From the NCBI GenBank assembly GCA_910585295.1, contig CAJUDE010000028.1, forward strand, positions 1 to 64,000: a stretch of DNA of 64,000 nucleotides, read 5' to 3'. Made by a program: the position numbers and the translations under genes. Position 1 is the first letter of the stretch; every line of letters starts with the position of its first letter. Shown here piece after piece: positions 26,175-34,871 of the stretch. The notes below the pieces were generated by a model. It ran no database searches and was not told the DNA's origin. It saw only the letters and a list, made by a program, of their open reading frames with translations. This DNA comes from an uncultured Lachnospiraceae bacterium (GTDB lineage: Bacteria > Bacillota > Clostridia > Lachnospirales > Lachnospiraceae).

Positions 26175-27194
26175 ATGGATATAAATATGAAAAGTGAAAA
26201 GTGTCAGGATACTGCTTATTTGGATATATTACGCTGGATTGCTATTAGCGCTGTAGTGATGCTTCATGTTGTTTCGGGGATTGCGGATACTATACCAGAG
26301 CAAATGACGGTAGAACAACAGATTATCTATGAGATGATAAAAAATATGATGACAGTTGGCGTGCCAGTATTTTTGATGATTTCTGGTTCTTTATTTTTGA
26401 ATCCAGAAAAAGAGATAGGAATAGAAAAAATTCTAAAGAGATATGTTCCAAGAATCCTTTTGGCATTATTTTTATTTGGCGTTCCATATGCAATTATGGA
26501 GTTAATTGCACAGGAAGGCAGTTTTTCTTGGATGATGGTGATACGAGGTTTTTTCTTGACACTTTCAGGAAATACATGGGCAAGTATGTGGTATCTATAT
26601 GAGCTTGTAGGGATTTATCTGCTTACACCGTTTATAAAGCTTGCCGTGAATTATGGAGGAAAGCGTTTTGTGGAATATGGCTTGGCTCTAAGTTTCCTTT
26701 TTAGTATGCTATTCCCATTTATAGAACAGATATTTGGCCTACATATAGGAATTGTTTATCAGTTGTCAGGTGTTTATTTGTTTTATTATGTATTAGGGTG
26801 TTATTTGCATCAGTATGGTACATTTAATTGGAGATGGTGTGCAGGCCTGTTTACAGTTCTGGAATGTATCATAATTCTGAACCAAGTAATGGGGCTGGGT
26901 ATGGAAGTGCAATATAATTCGCTGGTTACTGCGGCGGCTTCAGCATTTTTATTCTTAACATTTAGAAATTTGAAGAAAGGGAATGCTGGTCTTTCGGCAA
27001 AAAGAAATGTATGTTTTGGAATTTATCTTGTGCATACGTTCTTTTTGAATGTTTTTTATAAATTATTCCATATTACGCCGTTGGAAGTTGGATATAGTGG
27101 GATTTTGTTATTTTGGATACTTGTATTTGGGCTTTCTCTTGTAACATCAGAAATTATGCAGAAGATCCCAGTACTGAGGAAATATGTTGTATAG
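26175..27194 (+). CDS. Acyltransferase family 3 membrane protein
   Basis: A 339-residue integral membrane protein with about ten hydrophobic segments. The N-terminal DILRWIAISAVVMLHVVSG carries the catalytic-type His/Arg region of the Acyltransferase_3 family, which O-acetylates surface polysaccharides or related glycans. MISGSLFLNPEKE and ASMWYLYELVGIYLLTPFI are also typical. GAGAAAGGA precedes ATG 26175, which I prefer to the far upstream in-frame ATG at 26097. It stands alone; the acceptor is unknown. Confidence 0.85.
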   Translation: MDINMKSEKCQDTAYLDILRWIAISAVVMLHVVSGIADTIPEQMTVEQQIIYEMIKNMMTVGVPVFLMISGSLFLNPEKEIGIEKILKRYVPRILLALFLFGVPYAIMELIAQEGSFSWMMVIRGFFLTLSGNTWASMWYLYELVGIYLLTPFIKLAVNYGGKRFVEYGLALSFLFSMLFPFIEQIFGLHIGIVYQLSGVYLFYYVLGCYLHQYGTFNWRWCAGLFTVLECIIILNQVMGLGMEVQYNSLVTAAASAFLFLTFRNLKKGNAGLSAKRNVCFGIYLVHTFFLNVFYKLFHITPLEVGYSGILLFWILVFGLSLVTSEIMQKIPVLRKYVV

Positions 27195-27400
27195 TAGACG
27201 AAGCTATTGATTAACAGTTCTATTTGCATTTACTTCCTTTTCCATCATAGAATGCCAGTACACGAATCTCATTATGAGGCCTGTTTCCCATCTGAAGTAT
27301 ATCTGCTTCTGGAACGCTCAAAGCTGACATTTAGTTTGCAAAATAATGCATTAGCTTGTGTAAGGCATAATGATGTCCCTGCCCCTTCCCGTTGCTTTGT

Positions 27401-27584
27401 TCCCGCGAGCAATGAGCCAAGCAGCCGCGCTCGCGCGGATAGTTGGCGAATGCCGCGGGGGCGCTGTGTGCCGGCGGCACACGTTCAGCACCGACCGAAA
27501 CGGAGTGCAGACCAAATACCCCGCCCCTTGGAGCCAAAAGAACAAGCTAGGCCATGCCCCGTAGCTTGCTGCGGGGTATTTGAC
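27401..27584. repeat. Dispersed two-hairpin repeat, long form (copy C)
   Basis: Nearly identical to copy A (2831-3008), including the middle module GCGCTGTGTGCCGGCGGCAC and ACCGAAACGGAGTGCAGACC, and ending GCGGGGTATTTGAC. It carries a small insertion (GTT) in the central hairpin. Confidence 0.85.
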
Positions 27585-27880
27585 TGGCTTTTACCACCTA
27601 CTTTTTATTTTCATCCAAGACAAGGAAAGCCCTCTCCTGGAACCGAGGAATTTGAGGATGATTAGTGCAGATATCGAAAGGAGAAAGATATCTCTGGGTT
27701 ACTCTAAAAGTGGTATTGTTATCCTTTCTTCTGACAGCGCTGGAAGAGCTGCCCTTTGGGCAGATGCATAACAGAAACTCAAGCCAGTACAGAAAAACAG
27801 CGTAGCCGCTAGGCTACACTGTCTGTATAACACAATATATGGTATAGAGCGGGTGCTGCGTGCCCTTTTGGCGCCCTAAC
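27585..27880. other. Gene-free stretch with one hairpin
   Basis: No convincing gene. GTAGCC (about 27808) and GGCTAC form a tight hairpin with flanking ACAG/CTGT pairing, possibly the terminator region for the DUF4352 gene on the minus strand. Confidence 0.35.
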
Positions 27881-28495
27881 CTATTTTGTATATATAAATT
27901 TTATATCATTGCTAGACCAGAATTCAGGCGCTACATTGATTTCCATAGTTTTATAATCTGCTGGAACCTGGTAGGCGATCACACCATTCATTTTTTTCCC
28001 AGCGGCGACGCTTCCATCTAGCTGATGCTTTCCCTTTGCTTCTGGCGCTTGCAGCCCCATTAAGTCCTGATTCAACGAATAGTCATCGCAATATGCTTCA
28101 AAATTCATAATGGAACTGATGGCAATGTCTTTTTCAGAATTGTTTGCGATGTCAAATTCGCAAATTAAAAAGATATTTCCATCGCTTGGCTTTACAAAAT
28201 CACCTCCAGAAGATTCTGTTACATTTACAAGTGTAATTTGGATATTTTTCTGTTCTGCAGTTTCACCTGGATAAAATTCTGTTTTTTCCTCTTCTTCTGG
28301 TTCTTTCTCCTCTTCCTTCTTTGGCTCCTTCTTCTTTTCTTTTTCCTCTTTTTTTGAATCCTCATTATTTTTTACTTCTTCGGTGACGTCTTTTACTTTA
28401 TTATCATCACTTCCACCAGCAACAGCCCCTATCACTCCAATGACGATGATTGCAATGATAATCCATTTTAATTTTCCGCCTTTCTTTTTCTGCAT
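27881..28495 (-). CDS. Membrane-anchored DUF4352 protein
   Basis: A 204-residue protein. A lysine-rich start and one helix (WIIIAIIVIGVIGAVAGG, about 11-28) anchor it. A very acidic/lysine-rich linker with repeated EEK/KKE follows (about 40-75), then an extracellular immunoglobulin-like DUF4352 domain (ETAEQKNIQITLVNVTESSG, FLICEFDIANNSEKDIAISS). GGGGAATAAAG precedes the ATG. The family is surface-exposed in Firmicutes, with no fixed function. The ISL3 element sits 120 bp upstream and may have altered its promoter. Confidence 0.8.
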   Translation of the reverse strand: MQKKKGGKLKWIIIAIIVIGVIGAVAGGSDDNKVKDVTEEVKNNEDSKKEEKEKKKEPKKEEEKEPEEEEKTEFYPGETAEQKNIQITLVNVTESSGGDFVKPSDGNIFLICEFDIANNSEKDIAISSIMNFEAYCDDYSLNQDLMGLQAPEAKGKHQLDGSVAAGKKMNGVIAYQVPADYKTMEINVAPEFWSSNDIKFIYTK

Positions 28496-28761
28496 TTCTT
28501 TATTCCCCTTTCTTTGGTTTGGTTTTTATTAAAGCGCTTTTCGCGGTTTAATCTTTGCAGGCTGATAAATTAATCATACCGGTTCGTCATCACTTTGGAA
28601 AAATAAGGATATATTTCATGGTGGGGTTCTTTCTGAACTTTGGGTATGATAGGTAATAAAAGAACAGGTCAAAGATCTGTTTTTTTATTACCTATATTAT
28701 TCTTATTTTTGGGTATAAATGATACAATAGTATCACCAAATACTGTAAGGAGAACCGCCAT

Positions 28762-29739
28762 ATGAAATATAAAGAAATTACAGACTGTTCTTTTTTTCTG
28801 GACAAGGATCATTATGTTTATGATTATTCAGAAACGAATTCTTTAGATATATTTATAAAATCAAGAGAACATAGCTGTGCCTGTCCGCAATGCGGGGAAG
28901 AAAGCCGGCATCTTCACGCAACCTATATGCGGAAGGTCCAGGATATTCCGATCCGCTGCAAACCCACCTGCCTTCATATCAATGTTTATAAATATGAGTG
29001 TGATAATCCTGAATGCGGGACAAAAGTGTTTACAGAGCCGCTTTCTTTTGCGCGAACATCACAGGTAAGAACGGATGCCCTCAATACCCTGATACTTGGA
29101 ATGGCCATGTTCATGAGTAACGAAGGCGCAAGCAGCGTGTTAAAGCTCCTGGGCGTTACTGTAAGTAATGATACCATACAGCGCCTGTACAACAGGATAA
29201 AGTTTGAAGATGATCCGGATGTTGAGGCAGTTGGCATCGATGATGTTGCAACCAGGAAAGGACAGACCTATGCAACTGCAGTTTATGATCTGAAAGACCA
29301 CCACATGATTGCGCTTTTGGACGGAAGGGATGGCACGACATTAAAGGAATGGCTCAAAAAGCACAAAAAGATCAAAGTGGTTGCAAGAGACCGCGCCAGT
29401 TCATACGCGAAGGCGGTCAGCGAAGTCCTGCCGGAATGCGTGCAGGTTGCCGACCGTTTCCATCTGCTGCAGAATCTGATGGAACACCTGAAGGATATTT
29501 TTAAAAATGAGCTGCCACCGGAAATCTTTATCAGGGGCGGACAGGCGCTTGATACCCCTCCAAAGAAAATTTCAAGGGAAAAGAAAGCGGATGAATCTGT
29601 CATACAGCAGTTAAACTATGACAATACGCCGCCAACAGATGCATATGGAAATCCGGTTGATTACGACGATTCGGCAAATAACTACAACAGTGCCGAGAAA
29701 AAACGGCAGGCAGAAAACAGGAAAAAAAACAAAAGATGA
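28762..29739 (+). CDS. ISL3 transposase, N-terminal frame
   Basis: 325 codons. A zinc-ribbon (CPQCGEESRHLH, then CDNPECGTKVF) is followed by a DNA-binding region and the first half of the DDE domain, with catalytic Asp in EAVGIDDVATRKGQTYA (about 155) and Asp in VVARDRASSYAKAV (about 210), then CVQVADRFHLLQNL. The third acidic residue is not in this frame. It ends in a lysine-rich stretch at the TGA overlapping the start of the next frame (ATGA). Eight A residues and a C at 29722-29730 supply the heptamer A AAA AAC in the correct frame for -1 slippage. Confidence 0.88.
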   Translation: MKYKEITDCSFFLDKDHYVYDYSETNSLDIFIKSREHSCACPQCGEESRHLHATYMRKVQDIPIRCKPTCLHINVYKYECDNPECGTKVFTEPLSFARTSQVRTDALNTLILGMAMFMSNEGASSVLKLLGVTVSNDTIQRLYNRIKFEDDPDVEAVGIDDVATRKGQTYATAVYDLKDHHMIALLDGRDGTTLKEWLKKHKKIKVVARDRASSYAKAVSEVLPECVQVADRFHLLQNLMEHLKDIFKNELPPEIFIRGGQALDTPPKKISREKKADESVIQQLNYDNTPPTDAYGNPVDYDDSANNYNSAEKKRQAENRKKNKR

Positions 29740-30551
29740 TACAGGAAATACAAAGCCAGTGGAATGAAATGCCGGAAAAAGACATTGCACTCATCTGCAG
29801 CAAATATAAAATAAGCAGACCGACTGCCCGAAGGTATATCCAAATGCCGGCAGAAGAAATACAGGGAATGGACAGGCCACGTAAATCAAAACATTCAGCC
29901 GGGCGGAGGGGGAATGCCTATGTAAATATCATTTATAAGATGATGCGTGACGGGCATGCTGACGATACCATCTATTTTTATCTGAGGCATACAGGCATCA
30001 AAGATCCCTCAACCACCATATGGTTTTATCTGTCATGTATAAGTCAGAATAATTTTCCGGGCAGAAAAAAGATACATTCCATGAAAATGCTGGAGGACTG
30101 TTATCCGGACGATGTTACTGTAATAAAAAGGGATGAGATATTAAAGTACATACTCACAAAAAATCCTAAGTCAAAAAGAAATAAAACCGTAGAAGAACAT
30201 ATAAACTTGATAAAGGAGCATTATCCCGCAGTCAGATGGACAGAGGATGTATTCCAAACATTCCATTCTGCACTGATGGAAAAAGAACCATCTAAAATAG
30301 ATGACTTTTTAGAAAAATATACAGATTCCTCTCTCAAAGGGTTTGGCGAATGTATAAAAAAAGATATCGCCCCGGTCAAGAACGCGATATCTTTAGAAGT
30401 AAGTTCAGGATTTGTTGAAGGAAACAACAACAAATTCAAACTCATCAAACGTATTGTATATGGCAGAGCGAAATTAGTCAACCTTTCAAAAAAATGTTTT
30501 CTTGCTTTTATGCCCAAGATGAAAGGATTTGAATTATCTAAACTGATATAG
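29736..30551 (+). CDS. ISL3 transposase, C-terminal frame
   Basis: 271 codons in the -1 frame relative to the upstream one, starting with an ATG that overlaps its stop codon. It contains a helix-turn-helix-like part (LICSKYKISRPTARRYIQM) and ends with SGFVEGNNNKFKLIKRIVYG, which carries the catalytic Glu of the DDE triad, then FLAFMPKMKG. The catalytic residues are therefore split between the two frames. An active enzyme needs either ribosomal frameshifting at the A-run or assembly of two proteins. No strong ribosome site precedes the ATG. Confidence 0.85.
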   Translation: MIQEIQSQWNEMPEKDIALICSKYKISRPTARRYIQMPAEEIQGMDRPRKSKHSAGRRGNAYVNIIYKMMRDGHADDTIYFYLRHTGIKDPSTTIWFYLSCISQNNFPGRKKIHSMKMLEDCYPDDVTVIKRDEILKYILTKNPKSKRNKTVEEHINLIKEHYPAVRWTEDVFQTFHSALMEKEPSKIDDFLEKYTDSSLKGFGECIKKDIAPVKNAISLEVSSGFVEGNNNKFKLIKRIVYGRAKLVNLSKKCFLAFMPKMKGFELSKLI

Positions 30552-30791
30552 GCAAAAATTTAGGCTGAAATCAGATGTGATTTCAACCTATAATTTTTGT
30601 TGCCTATACCCAAAGTTCAGAAAGAACCCATGGTGGATGGATAGTTTTATAATTTCTGTGCAAAATTTAAAAATATGCTTTCATCATATCAATATTACCA
30701 GTACGGAGCCATGCCCCATTAACCTTAGATTCCTGGCAAATAAAAGGGATGATAGCATCTATGGATCCGTTTCTGCCAATTTTATAATTGG

Positions 30792-30857
30792 CTATACTTT
30801 TTCCATACTCAGCCGTTTGGCAAAATTTTCCTGTTTCAGCCCAATTTCTTTCCCCAT
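30792..30857 (-). pseudogene. Remnant of an Xre-type helix-turn-helix gene
   Basis: Minus-strand MGKEIGLKQENFAKRLSMEK is the first helix pair of an Xre domain and stops immediately afterwards. The continuation is lost. The rest of 30637-31006 shows no gene. Confidence 0.4.
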
Positions 30858-31006
30858 TGTTCGCAATCTGGATTTTAGCCTTCCCCCTCTCCCCTCCCTT
30901 GCAAATCCATCATAACAAGATAATGTGCGAATGTCAACAAAAGTAAAGTCCCTTCAAAGGAAAACATATTAAATTTGGGCTGCCTGCTGCCATACAGATT
31001 TGAATG

Positions 31007-31414
31007 TTAAAATATAAATAAAACAATTTGTGCGGCTCCGATGCCGAATAGGAAGCCAGACAAAAATCTTCGGATATTATTGCTCCTTATGTTAAAAAAA
31101 TATTGTATTCCGCCATCTAGCGCCATAGGGACGCATAATAGAACTCCGAGCTTAACATGGATAGGTTCACTATTTATTCCCGCGAGCAATGAGCCAAGCA
31201 GCCGCGCTTGCGCGGATATTTGGCGAATGCCGCGAGGGTCAAATACCCAGCCCCTTGGGGCGGGGTATTTGACTGCCCCAATCAAATTTAAAATGCCCAT
31301 CACTTGAAAAGCAAGAAAAACCCCTGAACATCTCCAGCAAAGAGGAAAAGCCTTTCCGAATAATTTGGGGGCGGTTTCTTTTTTATGGTTACATATAGGG
31401 AATTGTCCCATCAT
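31007..31414 (-). CDS. DUF2085 membrane protein interrupted in frame by a repeat
   Basis: A 135-residue protein. CNHKKETAPKLFGKAFPLCW and RCSGVFLAFQVMG give the His/Cys-rich DUF2085 start; LLCVPMALDGGIQYFF and RRFLSGFLFGIGAAQIVLF give its end, with three to four membrane helices. Between ILNLIGAV and NSEPIHVKLG lie about 32 residues (for example RQISAQARLLGSLLAGI) encoded entirely by the dispersed repeat at 31178-31273. Because the repeat length is a multiple of three and contains no stop in this frame, the gene stays open. ATG 31414 follows AGGGGG and overlaps the upstream small gene closely. Function unknown. Confidence 0.75.
   Translation of the reverse strand: MMGQFPICNHKKETAPKLFGKAFPLCWRCSGVFLAFQVMGILNLIGAVKYPAPRGWVFDPRGIRQISAQARLLGSLLAGINSEPIHVKLGVLLCVPMALDGGIQYFFNIRSNNIRRFLSGFLFGIGAAQIVLFIF
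31178..31273. repeat. Dispersed two-hairpin repeat, short form (copy D), inside a gene
   Basis: A 96-bp copy starting TCCCGCGAGCAATGAGCCAA, with hairpin CCGCGC/GCGCGG, then GTCAAATACCC...GGGTATTTGAC. It lies within the DUF2085 coding region on the opposite strand and adds 32 codons without a stop. Confidence 0.88.
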
Positions 31415-31415
31415 G

Positions 31416-31529
31416 TCACCCCCTTGCATTCAGGGCAGCGCATATAAAGGAGATAATGATAAGCAGTATAGCTAATGGAGGGTATATAAAGAATAAAACA
31501 ATGCATAGTAATATAAATATAAGACTCAT
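31416..31529 (-). CDS. Small single-helix membrane protein
   Basis: A 37-codon frame, MSLIFILLCIVLFFIYPPLA then ILLIIISFICAALNARG, almost entirely hydrophobic with a PP hinge. GAAAGG lies upstream of the ATG, and its stop codon is one base before the DUF2085 start, so the two are translationally coupled. It is probably a membrane peptide; no family is recognised. Confidence 0.5.
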   Translation of the reverse strand: MSLIFILLCIVLFFIYPPLAILLIIISFICAALNARG

Positions 31530-31596
31530 AGTAATCTACCTTTCTGCGAAAGGAACCAATGGAATTGTAATTCCAATAGGCTCCCGCTATTATTAT

Positions 31597-31689
31597 TTCC
31601 GTGGGCAATAAGCCAAGCAGCCGCGCTTGCGCGGATATTTGGCGAATGGCAGGGAGGGGCAAATACCCCGCCCCTTTGGGGATATTTGC
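31597..31689. repeat. Dispersed two-hairpin repeat, short form (copy E)
   Basis: It follows the short-form order (GCAATAAGCCAAGCAGCCGC, GCGGATATTTGGCGAATG, CAAATACCCCGCCCC, GGGGATATTTGC), with changes in both outer arms. It lies 15 bp past the stop of the HNH-membrane gene. Confidence 0.8.
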
Positions 31690-31703
31690 TAAGAAGCTGG
31701 GCG

Positions 31704-33584
31704 TCAAGCTTCGATAGCAACTTCTTGCCCTGAAAAATAATACCATTCTTCTTCAAAATCAATGCCCATGGAAAACAAATGGTTCACATTTTCTAGGCTT
31801 TCAAGCACATCGTCTTTTTGCATATCTAACAACTTCATGGATTCCATTATTTCAGTTATATTCGCTGTTATCAGCTTCAGGTCATGGCTTGAGGCTTGAT
31901 AACCTTCCGCCAATAATTTTTTAGACTCCTCAACATATCTTGCGTTTTCTTCATTGAATATTTTTTCAATATTTGCAGACAGCAACCCATATCGGACATT
32001 AAAGAGGTCCACCTTATCCAAAACTAACATAATTGCATTGGTAGAAATAATGGTTACAATCAGTTGCAATGGTTCCATAATAATGTCTGGCAGTGAAAAC
32101 TGTTTTTCCAAATATTCAAATATGATTTCCAAAACAATAGTGTTTATTGTTGTAAACATTATTTTAGTAATGGAATCTGCTTTTTGGGCGGCTGACGTTT
32201 CAGGGTTCATAATAGTTTTGCAGCAGTTGACAAGGGAAAGCACAAGGTTTTTGACAATTTTAAGCATCCTTTTTATAGTAGTGCGGACCATCTCAATAAT
32301 TATGTCAAAGAATACTTTTACGAACTTATGGACAGTGTTGCCTACGATATTTATTAGGATATCAGACATTTTATCCTTAACATATGCTATCACCCGTTTT
32401 GATGATTTTTTCAATTCCTTGAGAAACTTTTCAAGGGACATTCCCTTTTTTCTTATAATTTGCTGTGCCTCAAATATTACTGGCGGCATAACATAATAGA
32501 TAAATTGGCCCATAATGATTTTCCCAACAGATTTTTTTGCAGCTTTTGCGGCGTCAGACGTAATATTTTGATAGTTAAGGTCTTTTAAGTCCCCTAATGT
32601 TCGGCTCCTAGCCGCCAGCATTTCTTCTACCTGCTTTTTATAGTTCTCTTTAACTTCTTTTTTTACTTTTCCATTTTCATCTAAATATCCGCCCTTTTTC
32701 ATATTTTCGCTAGCCGACGCCCCCGCGGTCTCCCACTGGTGGACTGCGGCTTCCACCAATTGGTCGGAGGTTGCGTTAGCCGTGATATCCGTGGCGGGGT
32801 CGTAATCTTTTGATTTTGGGTTCATGTATTTTATTGTGCCATTTACCTTGCAGACACGCGCATCCCCTTTAGACCCATTTGCGGATGCCAGCATCATCTG
32901 CATATTAGCGTCTGAATTGTAAAATTCCCTGTATTTATTGAGGATTTCATCCGAAGACTTAATATACCTTGCATTATATGTGGTTGCTTCTCTTGGCAGT
33001 ATATGGTCAGCCTGCAATTCCCTCGAATACCAGTCATGTTTGTTCTGGGGTTTTGTGGTTGTTTCAAATTCCCTCCCAGACAATTCGTCCCGTATTGTCC
33101 CAAAGAACTTCCCATCTTTTTCATAGATATGTTCTATCTGGCTGTTGCGGTAATTCTTTTTCCCATTAATGTCAAACCTATCCTCTGCCCTGTTCGTGGT
33201 AAATAACTGGCTTTGGAATTGTTGGCAATCAGAAAGTATCTTCTGCCTTGAGCCTGAATTCATGGAGTCAGTATAATTGTAGACCGACTTTCTGGTTTCT
33301 TCATTGGACATCAGGAAATCTGGGTCGTTATCATATGAAAAATGAAGGAACCTATCCGCTAACTGGTCGGCAGTTATGTAAAAATCCCCCAAATCAAAGT
33401 AACGCCGCACTACTTCGCCCGCCAAATCCCTGCTGATATTCTGAGCCAATGTCGCCCCAAAATCATTCGTAAGCAGTTCCCTGTTTCTCATATTTATCCG
33501 TTCAATAGAATCAAGGAACATTTCCCTTTGCTGCAGTGATATGGCATTTCTTGTTTTAATAAGCTCTTCTATGTTTTTTTCCAT
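31704..33584 (-). CDS. HNH-type nuclease fused to a membrane/helical domain
   Basis: A 626-residue protein of a family I do not recognise. Residues 1-170 are mostly helical. An HNH-like nuclease core follows, with LQADHILPREATTYN (Asp193-His194) and, about 40 residues on, NMQMMLASANGSKGD (Asn227, Asn236, Lys239-Gly-Asp241); this is the spacing of HNH endonucleases, without the zinc cysteines. From about 350 on there are several strongly hydrophobic helices (IIMGQFIYYVMPPVIF, FTTINTIVLEIIFEYL, PLQLIVTIISTNAIMLVL) and amphipathic stretches, then a coiled tail. AGAGGTGG precedes ATG 33584, one base after the upstream stop. Membrane placement and nuclease activity are inferred. Confidence 0.65.
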   Translation of the reverse strand: MEKNIEELIKTRNAISLQQREMFLDSIERINMRNRELLTNDFGATLAQNISRDLAGEVVRRYFDLGDFYITADQLADRFLHFSYDNDPDFLMSNEETRKSVYNYTDSMNSGSRQKILSDCQQFQSQLFTTNRAEDRFDINGKKNYRNSQIEHIYEKDGKFFGTIRDELSGREFETTTKPQNKHDWYSRELQADHILPREATTYNARYIKSSDEILNKYREFYNSDANMQMMLASANGSKGDARVCKVNGTIKYMNPKSKDYDPATDITANATSDQLVEAAVHQWETAGASASENMKKGGYLDENGKVKKEVKENYKKQVEEMLAARSRTLGDLKDLNYQNITSDAAKAAKKSVGKIIMGQFIYYVMPPVIFEAQQIIRKKGMSLEKFLKELKKSSKRVIAYVKDKMSDILINIVGNTVHKFVKVFFDIIIEMVRTTIKRMLKIVKNLVLSLVNCCKTIMNPETSAAQKADSITKIMFTTINTIVLEIIFEYLEKQFSLPDIIMEPLQLIVTIISTNAIMLVLDKVDLFNVRYGLLSANIEKIFNEENARYVEESKKLLAEGYQASSHDLKLITANITEIMESMKLLDMQKDDVLESLENVNHLFSMGIDFEEEWYYFSGQEVAIEA

Positions 33585-33585
33585 A

Positions 33586-34518
33586 TCAAATGCCACCTCT
33601 CTGAAATATAACATATCTTCCTACTACTTGCATTTGCTCCTCCAATGCATTTTTTTCCTGCGTTATTTCTATATAATCTTCTTCTGATGTATTTCCCATA
33701 AACAAATTAGTCAGTACGGGCGTGTTATATATTTTGCAAGCGACCACATAGAATAAAAAAGCATTCCGTACAAAGTGGTAATGGTCTTGGTACGCCGTAT
33801 CCTGTATAATACTAAGGCGGTTCTTAAAAGGGATATTGGCCAGCGCTTCTTCTGCGATCACTTTATTTTTAATGGCCAATGCTTGGAAGAAGCCCTCGAC
33901 AACATCTAATTCTGGTATAATAACCGTTTCGATGTAATGGATGATTCCCTTAACGCAATAAATATACAGGTTGGCGATTTCAATATCTTGTTCAGCGCTT
34001 AACTTTAAGTTTTGCAATTCAAAAAGGGTTTGCTCTGATTCAATTTTTAAGGCGTTGAGTTTTTCCTGTATGGATAAATTTTGCTTTTGCGTCTTCATTT
34101 TCATGCCGATTGGGCCTAAAATAAAGGAATCAACAAATACGTCTACTTGGCTCCAGTCAATATCGGATATGTAATCTTCAATTGAAATAAAGCGGTGGGT
34201 GGGGATTTCCAAATAACAGGCAGTTTCTTCTTCTGCATATTCCCCGATTTCCTTCACATTGCCAAACTCATTTAAAAAGCTTCCCAAGGAAATAAGGTTT
34301 CGAGGCACATCGTCTGCCCGAAATGCATTAAGTTCCGTGATAGAGTTATTAAGCTCTGTGATGGAACTGTTCACGCTGTCTATATTAGTTTCCACCTGCC
34401 ATCTATAGGTCTCGTAGGTTTCCTTTACCTTTGCAACATTTTCCCTTCTTTCTTTTTCCCCTGTGACAGTTTGCACTTTATCGGCAGCCCAATCTAATAC
34501 GTTATCAAGCCATCCCAT
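33586..34518 (-). CDS. Coiled-coil protein of the HNH operon
   Basis: 310 residues beginning MGWLDNVLDWAADKVQTVTG. Heptad-like stretches occur around NIDSVNSSITELNNSITEL (about 48-66) and KLNALKIESEQTLFELQNLK (about 145-165). There is no signal peptide and no clear membrane helix. GGAGGT, part of the preceding gene's last codons, serves as its ribosome site, and the start lies one base after the upstream stop. The downstream HNH gene begins one base after this stop. The strict coupling suggests the products form a complex. No family is recognised. Confidence 0.6.
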   Translation of the reverse strand: MGWLDNVLDWAADKVQTVTGEKERRENVAKVKETYETYRWQVETNIDSVNSSITELNNSITELNAFRADDVPRNLISLGSFLNEFGNVKEIGEYAEEETACYLEIPTHRFISIEDYISDIDWSQVDVFVDSFILGPIGMKMKTQKQNLSIQEKLNALKIESEQTLFELQNLKLSAEQDIEIANLYIYCVKGIIHYIETVIIPELDVVEGFFQALAIKNKVIAEEALANIPFKNRLSIIQDTAYQDHYHFVRNAFLFYVVACKIYNTPVLTNLFMGNTSEEDYIEITQEKNALEEQMQVVGRYVIFQRGGI

Positions 34519-34519
34519 T

Positions 34520-34777
34520 TTATTTACCTCCATAGAACTTGAATTCGTTGCTGACCCGCTTATCTTTGCAAGCGACGATTTGCCCGTTTTCAACTAAAAA
34601 TTCAATGTTGTTATTTTTGCATATTTTAAATTTATTTTTCTTGCCGCCAACCACAAACCTCCCTTCTTTTGCTTCGTAAATTTGGCGGATATATTTATTT
34701 GCAGATGGTCTTCGCCTCCTATAGATAAAGAAGGCGGCTATGGAGAGCGCCAGAAAAATAATTACTAAAATAACCAT
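34520..34777 (-). CDS. Small membrane-anchored protein of the HNH operon
   Basis: 85 residues: an N-terminal helix (VILVIIFLALSIAAFFIY) followed by RRRR, which places the remainder in the cytoplasm. A compact basic domain follows (EAKEGRFVVGGKKNKFKICK, then NNNIEFLVENGQIVACKD). AGGAGG lies 8 bp before the ATG. Its last codons provide the ribosome site for the next gene. The family is unknown. Confidence 0.6.
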   Translation of the reverse strand: MVILVIIFLALSIAAFFIYRRRRPSANKYIRQIYEAKEGRFVVGGKKNKFKICKNNNIEFLVENGQIVACKDKRVSNEFKFYGGK

Positions 34778-34871
34778 ATATGTTTCCTCCTATGTGTTTT
34801 GGTGATATGGCGTCAGTACGGCTGCAGTTTCGATTCCTGCATATATTTTGTGGAAAACCGTCCGCTGCTTG

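Larger units (their letters stand above)
28625..30628 (+). mobile_element. Complete ISL3-family insertion sequence
   Basis: The ends are perfect 23-bp inverted repeats: GGTTCTTTCTGAACTTTGGG-TAT at 28625-28647, inverted at 30606-30628. The element is flanked by the 8-bp direct repeat CATGGTGG at 28617-28624 and 30629-30636, the target duplication size known for ISL3 elements. Length is 2004 bp. The intact ends and target duplication indicate recent insertion. The transposase is encoded in two overlapping frames. Confidence 0.93.

Noticed and set aside
27207..27665. 152-codon frame after the acyltransferase
   Set aside because: It runs through repeat copy C and has no ribosome site or recognisable domain.
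2831..31689. CRISPR repeats
   Set aside because: Copies are kilobases apart, long and hairpin-rich; they are dispersed elements.
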